Shown: positions 10,189 through 21,631, counted from the first letter of the stretch. The stretch is DNA of 64,000 nucleotides from Annulohypoxylon bovei var. microspora (GCA_022836615.1 MU405371.1:1-64000), one strand, 5' to 3'. Made by a program: numbers and translations. The notes: generated by a model from the letters alone, not told the origin.

Positions 10189-12495
10189 ATGACAGACTTT
10201 CGCCGGATCATATACTTCAACCCGAACGCTCGTTCGTGGGCGGTTCCTCAGTCTACTTCCGGCGACTTGGTTGCCAGATTTCATCAACAGTTACCAGATT
10301 ATCAACCAACAAGACTATTGAGCTTGGATGATGTGGCGAAAGAAACAGGGTTTCGGAAGGTCTTTCTTAAAGACGAAAGTAGCCGGCTTGGATTGACTTC
10401 ATTTAAGATCCTCGGTGCCTCGTGGGGCATTTTTCGAGCGATTGCTCGCAAGCTTGATCTGCCCCTGGACGCAAATCTTCAAATAATAAAGGAGGCTCTT
10501 ATTTCCCGACCAGTCAAGCTGTACGCCGCAACTGATGGAAACCATGGTCGAGCGGTAGCTCGCATGGGAGTTATCCTGTCCCTCTCAGTTGAGATACACG
10601 TTCCTGCAGTTTTGGACATCGCGACAATAGATCTAATTCGAGCCGAAGGAGCCGCTGTCATAGTTTCGGAGGGAAATTACGACACTGCCATCGAGGATGC
10701 AGAGGCTGTCGCAAAACTAAAAGGAGGGATTCTTATCCAAGATTTCTCTTTCGAAGGTTATGAAGATATCCCCCAGGTTGGCTCCTCTGTCTACCGCTTT
10801 CGGGAGAACCCCTACTGATACGGGCACCAGTGGATTATTGACGGATACGAAACAATGCTTTTAGAAATTGATGACGAACTCGGGAATGTCCACGCAGACC
10901 TTGTAGTCACCCCGGTCGGGGTGGGTTCCTTTGCGCATGCCGTCGTCTCTCATTACAAAAGCAAAGGGGTCCCATCCTCAGTTCTCGCAGTGGAGCCCGA
11001 CACAGCAGCCTGTCTTTGGAAAAGTTTGAGGAGAGGAAAAGTTCAGCCCGAGCAAACAACTTATACTACCATGACAGGCTTAAATTGCGGAACCGTCTCA
11101 TCCATCTCTTGGCCCCTCCTTCAACCCGGCTTGGATGCCAGTTTGACTATCTCGGACTATGAAGCTCACACAGCTTCTGTCTACCTAAAGGAGCGGAATA
11201 TATCTGCCGGCCCATGTGGCGCTTCAACGCTGGCGGCTCTCCGCAGACTAGATGCCTCAGACAAGGGGAAACTAGGATTAGATCATAATTCAGTTATCGT
11301 GCTGCTCTCCACTGAGGGCGCGCGGGACTACGGCATTCCCCTAGACGTCTCGACAGATGATCCGGTTGTCTTGACACAGATCCTAGTCCAAATTAACTCC
11401 GCGAATCCCTCGCTAGGGTCAGTACCAGGACCAGGTGAGACGAATATTGCGCGATATATAGCAGCATGGCTAGAGCACCGAGATATCGAAGCCCACTGGA
11501 TAGAACCTACCAAGGGGCGGCCGTCGATAGTCGGGGTGGTGCGAGGCTCCGGCGGGGGCAAAGGCCTCATGTTTAACGGGCATATTGACACGGTGACGAC
11601 TATGGGCTATGAAGGCAACCCCCTCGGCGGAGAAATTCATGACGGAAAACTGTACGGCCGCGGAGCAGCAGACATGAAATGCGGAATAGCGGCGGCACTC
11701 ATTGCTCTCGCAAACACCAAAAAGCTTGGCCTTCGTGGCGATGTCGTCTTCGCCGGAGTAGCGGACGAGGAGGCAGAAAGTATCGGCACGGAACAAGTGC
11801 TAAAAGCCGGCTGGAGAGCCGACGCCGCAATCGTAAGCGAGCCGTCGGGTCTCAACATAGTCCACGCACATAAGGGCTTTGTATGGCTCGAAGTCGATAT
11901 CCACGGCCTCGCCGCACACGGCTCCCTTCCAGAACTTGGCATCGATGCTATCTCTAAAGCTGGGTATTTCTTAGTCGAGTTAGATCGATACGCTCGACGG
12001 CTTCGCGAATCTACAGTTGGCTCTGACGTCGGACCACCTAGCGTGCACGCCTCAATCATCAAAGGGGGCGAGGAAGCATCCTCGTATCCGGCTCTGTGCA
12101 CAGTCGTGCTGGAGCGTCGCACTGTCCCCGGAGAAACCCGCGAGACGATAGAGGCAGAAATTCAAGCCTTACTTGAGAAGGTTTCGAATGATGCTCAGGA
12201 CTTCCGTTTCGACTTAAGAGTCACCTTCGACCGGTCCCCCTTTTCGATCCCGCGTGATGACCCCTTCGTTTCCCTTGTGGAAGATGTAGTTGGCCAGACC
12301 ATTGGGACAGCGCCCATATTCCGCAAGGATCCCTACTGGACGGATTGCGCTCTACTTGCGGATGCAGGGATTTCGCCAATTCTCTGGGGACCGCAGGGGG
12401 AAGGCCTTCATGCGAAGGAAGAATGGGTTGATATCAATTCGATAAGACTGGTGGCGGAAGCATTGACAAAGGTTGCTAACAAATTCTGCAGGTAG
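10189..12495 (+). CDS. Diaminopropionate ammonia-lyase-like / M20 peptidase fusion
   Basis: Two exons, 10189-10776 and 10831-12495, encode about 750 residues. The 54-nt intron contains the in-frame TGA at 10816-10818 and removes it; splicing restores GYEDIPQ-WIIDGYETML. The N-terminal half is a fold-type II PLP enzyme like 2,3-diaminopropionate ammonia-lyase: lysine in LGLTSFKILGA, phosphate/substrate loop ATDGNHGRA, glycine loop VGVGSFAHA. The C-terminal half is a complete M20 metallopeptidase/deacetylase (ArgE/DapE-like): MFNGHIDTV, GRGAADMKCG, DEEAESIGT, SEPSG, AAHGSLPELG, and final metal His in GLHAKEEW. It likely deaminates and hydrolyses amino-acid-like substrates in the cytosol. Bacterial ygeX and ygeY are separate neighbouring genes for these two activities. 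The exact substrate is unknown. Confidence 0.85.
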
Positions 12496-12679
12496 ATTTC
12501 CCATTCTTAAATGAGTACCTAACACTATCAAATATTTAATTCATTCGGTGAGGTTCCTCAATCTGTGATGTAAATACTACAATGAAAATCGTACATCCCC
12601 GAGATTACATAGGTACCTACCTACGCATGTTGTATCATCCAGTAAACGCCCTGTCGCCGTATCCTAGATTATCGGAGTT

Positions 12680-14000
12680 CTAGTAACCCTTCACTGTCTT
12701 GACATGTTGTATCTTCTCCCAGACCCACGGAGTCAGTTTTGAGCTAAAGTTGTTACTGAATTTGATGTTGAGGTAGTTGTAACCTTTATCGGGCACCCAT
12801 TCCGTAGCGATCTTGATTTTGCCGTAATCTTCCAAGGCCTCAATGGTGGGCCTTAACGACTCGGGCATAGGGGTCACGACCCCATTCTTATACCAACTAG
12901 ACGCAAGTTAGCACCCATTCGAGGAGCAACGGTGCCAAAATAATTCGGTATATAACATATTCCAGAGGAAGTTTTGTTTCCAGAACATAACTTACGCCGC
13001 ATAGTAGACAATTGCAAGCATGATTCGGACATCTTGCGTAGGGTTGGGCATACCAGCATGCCTGATAAGTCAATTAGTAAACACTACTATGCATTCCTTA
13101 ATGTATTCAAAAGCAACATCCTTCTATGAATATTAAAAAAAAAAAAAAAAAAGTACAGTTTACTCACCATAGTCTCAGATCTCGGAGAACAATAGAACCC
13201 TGCTTTAACCTAGGATAGCACGGGCCTCTGACTTTACGTCTTGCCTCTAGCTTCTCTTCGGCGATCATAGGCTCTCCTAACTCTCGATGATCATCGAGAT
13301 TCGTGTTCTGGGTGCCGAGCCATAGTTCGGTCGTACCATTCTCGGGCCCTACGTCGATTAAGCAGGTGTTAAGTGCGATGGCGAAGGGGTGCTCAGGATG
13401 TTCAAATCGGAGGTCGGCGTGGACTTGTTGCCTCTCGTCTGTAGCTAGGAGAGTGTTACTGCGAATGAAGTGGACCTCTGGACGAGGACCCAGGATGTTG
13501 GATACAACACGAGCACCGTGTTTGTTGGCGAAAACCTCCGGAAATAGCCATTCTATGAGAAGCCTATTAACGATAATTCCAATAGTAGGGGCTCATCCCA
13601 GCTCACCCTTTTCAAGTGGGGGTACCTGGGACAAGTTTCCGCCGGCCGCAGACCCTTTAGAAGCTGCATTCTGATTCAAGTGACTAAACTGCCCATTAGT
13701 CTACAATCACGGCTCGTTTTCCCCAAACCCCCTGCTCTCGGAGCACAATACTGACTTAAAGTGGACTTCGCCTTGACCGCTAAGTAGCTTCTCAGTGTCT
13801 TCCAACATCCTCTTGTTAAGCTTATCGATGATAGTCACGTCGATGGCATTCTCGATAACAACGAGGCCTTCCGTAAAGAAAGCTTCAATGGCATCAAAGA
13901 GCTTTTTATCGTCCATGACGCCGCTATCACGCTCCTTGTCCGTCAGGGTGACCACCTTAGGCGAGTCGACCGGGGCTGGTGTTGTTGCGGATACGGCCAT
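12680..14000 (-). CDS. Phytanoyl-CoA dioxygenase (PhyH) family protein
   Basis: An Fe(II)/2-oxoglutarate oxygenase-type protein of about 329 residues, read from five exons: 14000-13756, 13683-13607, 13552-13168, 13061-12996 and 12896-12680. Family features in order are AIEAFFTEGLVVIENA near the N-terminus, GGNLSQVPPL, then the iron-binding H-x-D in VHADLRFEHP, NTCLIDVGPENGTTELW, and the distal His in RLWHAGMPN. The fungal members of this group act on small molecules, often in secondary metabolism, and are not necessarily peroxisomal; no PTS1 is seen (C-terminus VKGY). The intron at 13167-13062 contains a poly-T run of about 16 (poly-A on the plus strand at 13138-13152). The 5' GTG at 14009 was discarded for the ATG at 14000. 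Confidence 0.88.
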
Positions 14001-14929
14001 AATGATCACTAGGTAGGACTAAAAGTATCTAAGGATGCAGATTTAGAATAAAACTTGTCGGTTTTTTTCAATACCGACCTCTGGTTTCTCTGAGTTCTCT
14101 GATGCTCTTATTGTATCCTTATCTGTACTGTAAAAGCTCACTTCGTAGCTTACGATGCTGTCTTCGCGTGTCCCTCCCCTCCTCCCCACACTCGTTCCAC
14201 CGTGACGGGCTATAAAGGGCGTCCCAGCCGATCGGCTACCCTAATGTACCCCAGAAATTCAAGGGTTTCCTACAGGGTTTCCCCAAAATTCCTAGGGCAA
14301 TTATGATACCCGTGATAAATCCGGACTTATCGGTAGGTTACCGACGCCAAGCATTAAAATAGGTGGTCGCAGGAGATTTCCGAGCGAGACGAGATTGACG
14401 ACTAAAACTTGCCATTTGCCTTGGATATCATCTGACATATCCTAAACAAGGTGTATTCAGAAAATCTAGGTCTAGGTCGGTAACAATTGAAAAAAAAGAT
14501 GATTAACAGCCAGATTTTTTTTACATACCACCTCCTTTTCGAAAAAAGGCATCCTGCAATAGAAGTTACCTACAAGATATTTATGATTGAGTATTTTGCG
14601 TATAAATGATGCCTAGGTACCTACTAAAAATGGAATCCCTTATGCCACATAAAATGGGTCGTTCCACCTACAATAATTTAAGGGGATAACTGAAAAATAC
14701 CTACCTAACTACCTACCTAGGTTAGTTACATAGGTAATATTCAGTTTTAAATTTGAATCTTAAACTTGAAAAATACAACATTAATTATTCCTCCTACAAT
14801 ACCTACCTAGTTCCGTGGAAAAACTTATAACCTAAACCTTAATTACATACCTTGAGCAGGTATTTAAAACTTGAAAAGCCCAAGTTTTAGAAAATAGATC
14901 CAACAATCAAATCCTTCACAGCCTCTACG
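14001..14929. other. Intergenic divergent region
   Basis: This lies between the start of the PhyH gene (minus) and the small plus-strand gene at 14930. It holds many ACCTACCTA/TAGGTA words, notably at 14698-14733 and 14800-14815, and no credible reading frame. Confidence 0.4.
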
Positions 14930-15269
14930 ATGCCTTCCACTACCGAACCCCAAAAATCCCAAAAATCTTCGCCCGATACTAAAATACCACAAAATTCGGA
15001 TGAAAAGAATCCCGGATCTGATGCCAACACCGAGCAAAAGAGGACGAGAAGCTTGACAAAAGAAGAACTCAATCAATTATTCCGCGAAGCTCGCGAAAAG
15101 AATGCCAAGATGAGTCCCGAGGAGGAGGCAAAAGCATACCCATGGATTAGTAAGTTCAAGTCATATATATCAAATTCAATTATCTAATAAACTAACAACT
15201 ATAGAACAATGCAGAGAGTCTGCTGGGGTTACTGCCAATCAAGTGCCAGATCTTTGGGACGAAATCTGA
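14930..15269 (+). CDS. Small hydrophilic hypothetical protein
   Basis: Two exons, 14930-15149 and 15205-15269, give a 94-residue protein; the intron is GT-AG with a CTAAC branch site 12 nt before the acceptor. Residues 1-45 are rich in Ser, Gln, Pro, Lys and Asp and look disordered. The rest, from LTKEELNQLFREAREKN through MSPEEEAKAYPWI to VPDLWDEI, looks helical. I do not recognise a family, and no signal peptide or membrane segment is present. The correct splice joining two open frames supports a real gene, but small low-complexity frames can arise by chance. Confidence 0.5.
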
Positions 15270-15502
15270 CTTTTACCGCGCGAGGGCAATGAGAAGGTTC
15301 AAGGCTTACGTAAGGTGGTAATTATCCTTTTACTAGGTATCTTTGTTCTCATGAACTATTATAATAGATTATTCCCCGGTAGTCATATCTGGCTCAGCTA
15401 CAAGTCTCCCCAATGAATCTAGTTGTTGCGAGATAAGCCATTAACCGAGAATCTCATCACTGTCAACAGTTAGCCTGGATTATTTAATACTATAACCAAC
15501 AC

Positions 15503-17156
15503 TCACGTATAAGTATCATCCGGCATTCTTATTCCGTCGTTGATAGAAACACCCATCAACCTACCGCCGTCTACGGTTAATAGTGCGTAATTCATGTAAG
15601 CACCTCCTGGGCTGGATAGCATTAAAACTGGCCCAACAATTTCCTCTGGTCGACCAGGTCGACCAGCAGTGCATCGCTTAGCAGCCTTAGTTGCCTGGTG
15701 GTTGATGTTGTACTCATGTTTACCTGCCGTAATTCCCGTCCTGTACCTTTTTAGCATCTTACATACTAACTTATCCCCTTATGAACGGCCCTAGGCAGTA
15801 TCAAGCAGAGGCGACAGGTCAGGTAATAAGGAAAGTGGAAGATATAGTAACATACTATAGATCCATTAGCATATATCAAATAAGGAGAAGCCACTAAATA
15901 GGAGCCTTTGAACACTCACCATCTCGGATGGGAAAATACCAGGGCAAATCGTATTGACGCGTATTTTCATGCTAGGCTGCGTATCAGATACCCATATCTA
16001 TTCCAGTAGCAAAGTGTAGAGAACATACGGATGTAGACGGCCGGCAAGTAGTTTAGCCAAATGAATAGCTAATGTTTCAATAAGTCAAAATTTAGCCATC
16101 GCTTCATAATGGATGCAATAGAACGCACTCGCTGCCTTAGAGACACCATATGTCAAAGACCCCATAGACCTGGTCGAAGTTAGCTACCTGTCGGTACCTA
16201 TATATGTAGGAAGTGACAGTTCAGCTACCTCTGATTTGCAATCCCGGCCAAGGAAGCGATTATGCAGACATTCGGGTCGGCTGACTTGCGGAGAAGGGGG
16301 ATGAATTGAACAGTCAAAAAGTAGACGCCGTTGACGTTAACTAAGACATGTCAGGATAGCCGAAATGGTAACATAAACCATACTCAGTGGTCACTTACTT
16401 TGATTGCTTCGATCAAAGTCCTCTCTGTAATTCTCAGTGTCAATTCAAGAAGCTCTTCATTCTCATTGAGCTCAACAGAAGGCTTACTCCTCAACCCCGT
16501 TCATGAGTAGGTTTTCAACTTCGTCGGCTATGTCACATTAGCCCCAAGTATCTTTGAGAAGCATGTGGAAATTTAGATTAGATTGCTCTCGACATTTGGT
16601 GTAAACGTACGATTGTTATGGTCATTCGCGGTGACTCTCCACGGACTATTTACTCCAGCGCAGTTAATCAGCGTGTCGATCTACAGGCGTGGTAAGCTAA
16701 TTATTCTAGACTTGAAGCACTGGGCTAAGAGTGGAACAGAAGGCGGAAGGGCTACAGACACGAGTTTCCTTGGCTCTGACAGCTTCGACGAGCTTTTGGC
16801 ATCCTGCCTTGGTCTGTACATCGCCTTGGATACTGGGTCTCGAGGTCAGTACAGTTGTCTCCGTGTCTTACGAGCACCGTAGAAGGTAGAAGCCTGCGTA
16901 TTTTTGATACGCGCAATTCGCAACAAAAGCAATGTTCCAGGGGCTCTCACACATGGATGTCACCGCCAATCTGATTCGCGGCAGTTTCTAGGACTTCCCG
17001 TCTCCGTCCGGTAATATAAACCTTTGCGCCGTTTATAGCAAAGCCTTCGGCGATGGCTTTCCCAAGGCCAGATCCGCCGCCAGTCACGACGACAACTTTT
17101 TCTCTGACAGAAAAAAGATCCTCGATCTTGAACGAAACGTGCTGTTGTTCAGCCAT
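15503..17156 (-). CDS. Short-chain dehydrogenase/reductase (SDR), ten exons
   Basis: An NAD(P)-dependent oxidoreductase of about 304 residues. I assembled ten exons: 17156-16951, 16832-16760, 16680-16611, 16527-16488, 16424-16399, 16340-16229, 16169-16129, 16068-16029, 15971-15920 and 15757-15503; their total is a multiple of three. Classical SDR motifs are intact: cofactor loop TGGGSGLG, structural NCAG, catalytic Ser in CIIASLAG, and Y-x3-K in TYGVSKAA. The C-terminus LLTVDGGRLMGVSINDGIR is typical of fungal 3-oxoacyl-ACP-reductase-like members of unknown substrate. The last acceptor (before 15757) is the least certain junction. Exons as short as 26 and 40 nt make automated prediction likely to fail here, which would leave it looking like a pseudogene. 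Confidence 0.8.
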
Positions 17157-17682
17157 TGCGGGGAAGTGCAGTTTAAGCGTATAATTGACGACGTGAACGA
17201 GTCACCATCTGAGGATCAAACCTCTAACTTGAACGAATCGATTTATGAGAAAAGGGGGTGGAAGGCGGTTTAGTTCATTGTATGGAATATACTCTATTAT
17301 TAGATTTAGATTCGTCAAGTTATAGGTCAGCATCCAGCCGATCGGCTCAGTTTGATCTCCTTAGTATCTGCATTTAGACAACCGCGACTCGCGACCTTAT
17401 TCTGTTTCTTTATTTGTAATACTCCGCATCTTACCTACCGATGGCCTGGGGTTCTCGGGGTAGCGAGCTATGGATACTGCACCCCGCCCCCGCACTTGCC
17501 CGATCCACCAAATCCCCTGATTTTCAGGGCTCAATAACCCCGCTATATTGGTATGCACAGCACTCGTTTGCGATAGTTATTCCCATTCCCCCTATCCATT
17601 CTCTCCCACACTTCCCCCGCCACATGTCAGATATAAGATAAGATTATGATTTCATAATATACCTTCCTTTTGGTCTAGTGGT
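17157..17682. other. Intergenic, no gene seen
   Basis: This contains the promoter of the SDR gene (minus). It includes a C-rich stretch around 17480-17620. No reading frame is supported. Confidence 0.4.
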
Positions 17683-18264
17683 TTATCCGACACCACACAG
17701 AAGTATATGGCCACATTCGTCACATTCCCCCTTGATGGGGCCACTGTCTTTTCGCCATATCTTAACGTAATAACCACTAAACCGACGGAGAAACGGGCTT
17801 TCGCCACATGATTCGCAAGCTACTGGCGTACGTGATGATCCAAGAGTGAAACCTTGGACTACCATCTCTTTCAGCACTTTGTCGGGCGTATTGAGGTACG
17901 GCATCGAAGATAGACTCGAATAAGCTATGCGCCAACGGCCAGTACATAGTCGCCCGTGCGAAATCCAGCCAAATATACTGGATACCTCCCACGCGGCATT
18001 ATATATTTGGCAATGTCGCTGCGGATACTGTCAATGTCGTGTTGTTCAATGACTTTCTGGGTGTTCATCTTTATTGCCCTATCCCCACACCTCGGGGTTT
18101 TGAGCAAATGCATCCTTGAACCACTGGCCTAGCAACGGGTCGGCGAAAATTGCTATGTAAAGTATCCGTCTGATTAATCCACATTTGACAATGATATTTG
18201 CGGAACGTCGAGATTGTATTAGGCTAGTAGAGTGTCGGATAAAATGGTATATGGTTTTTAACAT
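17683..18264 (-). pseudogene. Decayed gene with two CxxC pairs
   Basis: Three minus-strand frames follow each other and would make one protein of about 185 residues. The first ends ADPLLGQWFKDAFAQNPEVW, the second continues GDRAIKMNTQKVIEQHDID and YIMPRGRYPVYLAGF, and the third has SSMPYLNTPDKVLKEMVV, CESCGESPF and GECDECGHIL. The change of frame near 18080 and again near 17935 has no matching GT-AG intron that I can find. The two CxxC pairs could form a zinc ribbon. I cannot name the family. It may be a relic, or an intact gene disrupted by assembly indels. Confidence 0.35.
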
Positions 18265-18699
18265 CGAGATATTGCGTCTTAACAGCTTACATGATCATGA
18301 AGAAAGGACGCAGACGATGAAATTAAACATTGTTCATGATTATCTTAGCACATTTGGTTTTTATATACCGACTAGGAATCCCCGGGGATTAGTAGCTATT
18401 GATCTCTTTCTCATTTTGGTTTTAACTAACATTTATTGCTACCTACCTACGCATTGCTTTTATAGCCTTATTTAGTTATAGATTAGGTATCGGAAAACTA
18501 CCTAGATACACATTGGCATATCAAAACACTTAGGTCATTGACAGCCAAAAACAATCATTGGTAGGTTAATATAATTATTAATATAAGTAAAATATTCTTC
18601 TCTCTCCTTCCCCATTCCCTTACCCACCTCCCTAACCTAGATAGCTAGGTATGTAAAAGGACATACGGAATATGACCTGGTACATGCGAGGTATCACTT
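18265..18699. other. Intergenic, no gene seen
   Basis: The region is AT-richer than average, with ACCTACCTACGCA and TAGATAGCTAGGTA words. No reading frame or RNA gene is supported. Confidence 0.35.
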
Positions 18700-19149
18700 C
18701 TATGGTGTCGGTGACGACGGTAATTCCGTGCTCAGAACCGGAATTTGACCAATCTTCCAAGCCCATTCCGTCTTGTTTGGTGCGGTAGTGCCGTTGTAGA
18801 TCTCCCAAGGCTCAAGCCCGTAGAAGGCAATGGTGTTTTCGTGGATATCCGCGATGCAGAATATGATTGAGAGGTCCAAGCCCCAGCTTAGGGTAACAGC
18901 CATCAGAGGATCTTCGTGACAGGGCTCATCAACAGGGAGTGATGAGGGATTGGGAGGGCCTTCTGTACGAAGGCTGCAATGGAACTTCTCGCCCGAATTG
19001 TGTTTTTGTACGAAAAAGTCGTATTCGCAGGAAGTGTTGCACGTGATACTACTATTGTAAAGAGTCCAGGAATCCAGAGGCACATCCCCTTTGCCACATA
19101 CAGCAGTAGCAAGTGTCGTGAAGAGGAAAAGGGTTTTCATAATAACCAT
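18700..19149 (-). CDS. Small secreted cysteine-containing protein
   Basis: An intronless 149-residue protein. MVIMKTLFLFTTLATAVCG is a clear signal peptide; the second Met at 19140 could also be the start. The mature part has five cysteines (in ITCNTSCEYDF, KFHC, EPC and IIFC), four N-glycosylation sequons (NSS, NTS, NGT, NKT) and tryptophans at the start (DSWTLYN) and end (EWAWKIGQ). This pattern fits a group of fungal small secreted proteins with unknown function; an effector role is a guess. An odd number of mature cysteines leaves one unpaired unless the Cys near the cleavage site is retained. Confidence 0.65.
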   Translation of the reverse strand: MVIMKTLFLFTTLATAVCGKGDVPLDSWTLYNSSITCNTSCEYDFFVQKHNSGEKFHCSLRTEGPPNPSSLPVDEPCHEDPLMAVTLSWGLDLSIIFCIADIHENTIAFYGLEPWEIYNGTTAPNKTEWAWKIGQIPVLSTELPSSPTP

Positions 19150-20175
19150 TTTGTTCGACGGGGTTTCGAGTGTAACGAAACCAAGTTGTGAATTGGTAGT
19201 TTGAAATACCTGTTCATATTATTGAGGGTTACTGTAGCCTACCTAATTTATATTTTTCTAGTAGTTGAGAAAGGTATGGCTAGAAGTAAACACAAACATC
19301 GTGGGCTGTTACTAAGGTGACCATATGGCTATCTAAGGGGAACCTTATTGCCACGAAGTTTATTAATAGTGCATATTTACTTCATATAAGAACTAACTAT
19401 GCATTACTTCTGTAAAGTAAAGGTTTGTAAATGTCGATATCTAAGTTAGGTACCTGCCTATAGGTACGCAGGCATATACAAGTGAAGTTGTCATTTCTCG
19501 CATGTTCATGGATAACAGGTACATTATTTGGTAGATTATACGACAAAGTATCATTCAAGTAAAATTTAATTGACTTTTGCATGAAGCCTTTAAGTTCGAA
19601 ACCTCAATGTTTAGTCGGATTTTAGCGCAGCGGAAGGTCGAATTTAATTAGTTAATAGATCTATAGCTTATCATAACTAGATATGTATGGTAACTCGTTA
19701 ACTGAAGCCTAATAGTCGAGATGGTGTTGATATTACGATAGGTTGTCGAAAAAAAGGGGGGATGACTCATCAATCAAAAAGGGGTAACGGCATTAGCCAC
19801 ATCTAGATATTTAAGCCACAAGCCACAATAGTGGGCAATGCGGCTAGTCACCAAGCTTATTATTTTTTCTGTTCGAATTTGACACGAAGCGAAAAATCCT
19901 CTTCCTTCACATTCCATTTCTGTCTTTCATCTAATAACCGAGCGCTGCTCTTCAATTGGCCAACCAACATGCGAACAGCAGCGCTGCCTGCGTCCCTGCG
20001 TGTCGTGCCACCATACTCGTCATTGCCACCTTGAGGCTCGCGGAGTCTTGCTAAAAGTAAACGTGTCTTCGACGTCTTGTACTCCTACAACGGCTACCAG
20101 TACGGTTTTCAATCGTCGCTTTGTGCCTTGATCACAATACGCTGGTAGTAGCAATATCTACAAACTATCACAATT
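19150..20175. other. Intergenic divergent region
   Basis: This lies between the secreted-protein gene (minus) and the derlin gene (plus). It has TAGGTACCTGCCTATAGGTA at 19447-19466 and an AAAAAGGGGGG/AAAAAGGGG pair near 19750-19787. A frame at 19831-20034 is most likely 5' leader of the derlin gene. Confidence 0.4.
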
Positions 20176-21392
20176 ATGGCCGACATAATCAGCGCCTATA
20201 GGAACACGCCTCCTATTGCTAGGTAAGTCGCATAGAAGAGCTCTATCTGAGCGGCGTACGCGCACAGAGAACATCCGGCTAATAGAATTTTGACAGGACG
20301 GTCGCGACAGCTGTATTTTTGTGCTCTGTAGGAGTCTACACGGGCATATTGAGCGCTGAACCCTTCATCTTTCACTACTCGTTGCTCTTCAAGTTCCCTC
20401 CCGGACTTTATCGACTCGTAACGAGCTTCCTGTTGACAGGATCCGGAATGGCCGTGTTATTTGATACATATTTCGTCTTCACGTACTTGAGCCAGCTTGA
20501 GAACAACTCCAAGTTCCAGAACAAAGAGGACTTGATCTGGTACTTGCTGTTTGTCACCAGTGTCATTTGTGTAGGTCATGATTTCTTTCTGCCGCCCGTA
20601 TCCCGTATCACATATCCCGTCGACTGTACCACAAATCATCACTTATTCACAAACACCTCATATATCTGCCCGCATAGCGAATTTCCACTACAGCTATGAC
20701 GGTTCCTGGAAATGAGGAAGATCGCCCCTGCACTGCTACTGGCCCGTCATTCGCATACCTCAATAGGGTCAGTTAGGAGTGTGGGCATGGTGGGATGTCT
20801 AATTGGATGACTCGAGTAATGTCTTCGGGCACGTTTACTCGGGTGGTTTGTAGCGCCCTACATACATAGCCTTCCAAGGCTCCCTTCATGGAATCTATCT
20901 ATTGTGTGACCTTAAACCATGGTTCGAGATAGAATAGCTAGCTAACTAGGATACTAGCCCTTGAATGCACTCTTCACAGAAGGCATGCTGTTATTACAGG
21001 CATTGCTCATCGCAATGTGTTACACGGCAACGCAGGATCAGAGAGGCATGAACGCACACTTTTACATCATCACCATTCCCGCACAGCTTATGCCCTACTG
21101 TCTTCTGCTCGTCCAGCTCCTCTTTCCTGGAGGCTGGGTTAACTTGAAGATCGGATTGACGGGGCTTATTGCCGCTCACCTTCACGACTTTTTAACCCGG
21201 ATATACCCGGAGTTCGGAAACGGTCCTAACCTCATCCCAACTCCAGGCCTCCTCTCGTGGATTATGAATTCGCCAAGGGTCCACAACACTGTTTATGGGC
21301 AAGCTATCCAACCCCAACGGGAGGCAGCTAGAGGGGGCGGTCCTCTACCTGACTCGTGGAGAAGTAAAGGTCCCGGCAGGCGTCTCGGTTAA
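20176..21392 (+). CDS. Derlin (Der1-like ERAD membrane protein)
   Basis: An ER multi-pass rhomboid pseudoprotease that helps move misfolded proteins to the cytosol for ubiquitin-dependent degradation. Three exons, 20176-20222, 20297-20570 and 20958-21392, give about 251 residues. Family features are the short N-terminus before PPIARTVATA, LFKFPPGLYRLVTSFLLTG, LFTEGMLLLQALLIA and TQDQRGMNAHFYIITIPAQ. The usual derlin W-R pair reads Y-R here (GLYRLVTSF). The second intron, 387 nt, is long for this genome. The C-terminal tail is hydrophilic and Gly/Arg-rich. It converges with the membrane-protein gene ending at 21632. Assignment to Der1 versus Dfm1 is not certain. Confidence 0.85.
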
Positions 21393-21631
21393 GGCAGCAC
21401 ATAAATAAATAGTTAACGAGGAGTGGTAAACGCAAACATTTCGTGAGATTCATTGGCTTGTTATGGATTCGTTGTGGTCGCCATCAATGCTTACTATAAA
21501 TTATGCCGTAAAATTGTATCTATACATGCCCGTCACAAAATCCCAAACTCCTAAGGATCTGAGCGCTTTTCCTGAACAGAAATCCTCCAATGCATCGTTA
21601 TTCGTTTTAATATATATCCGAATATCCTACA

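Noticed and set aside
13303..13674. 123-residue plus-strand frame
   Set aside because: It is antisense to the PhyH exons, whose minus-strand translation carries the H-x-D motif.
17672..17700. tRNA A-box-like TTTTGGTCTAGTGGTT
   Set aside because: No B box (GGTTCGANNCC) or acceptor-stem pairing follows within 60-90 bp, and the sequence overlaps the end of the decayed CxxC gene.
19831..20034. 67-residue frame before the derlin gene
   Set aside because: Sits where the derlin 5' leader is expected and lacks any family feature.
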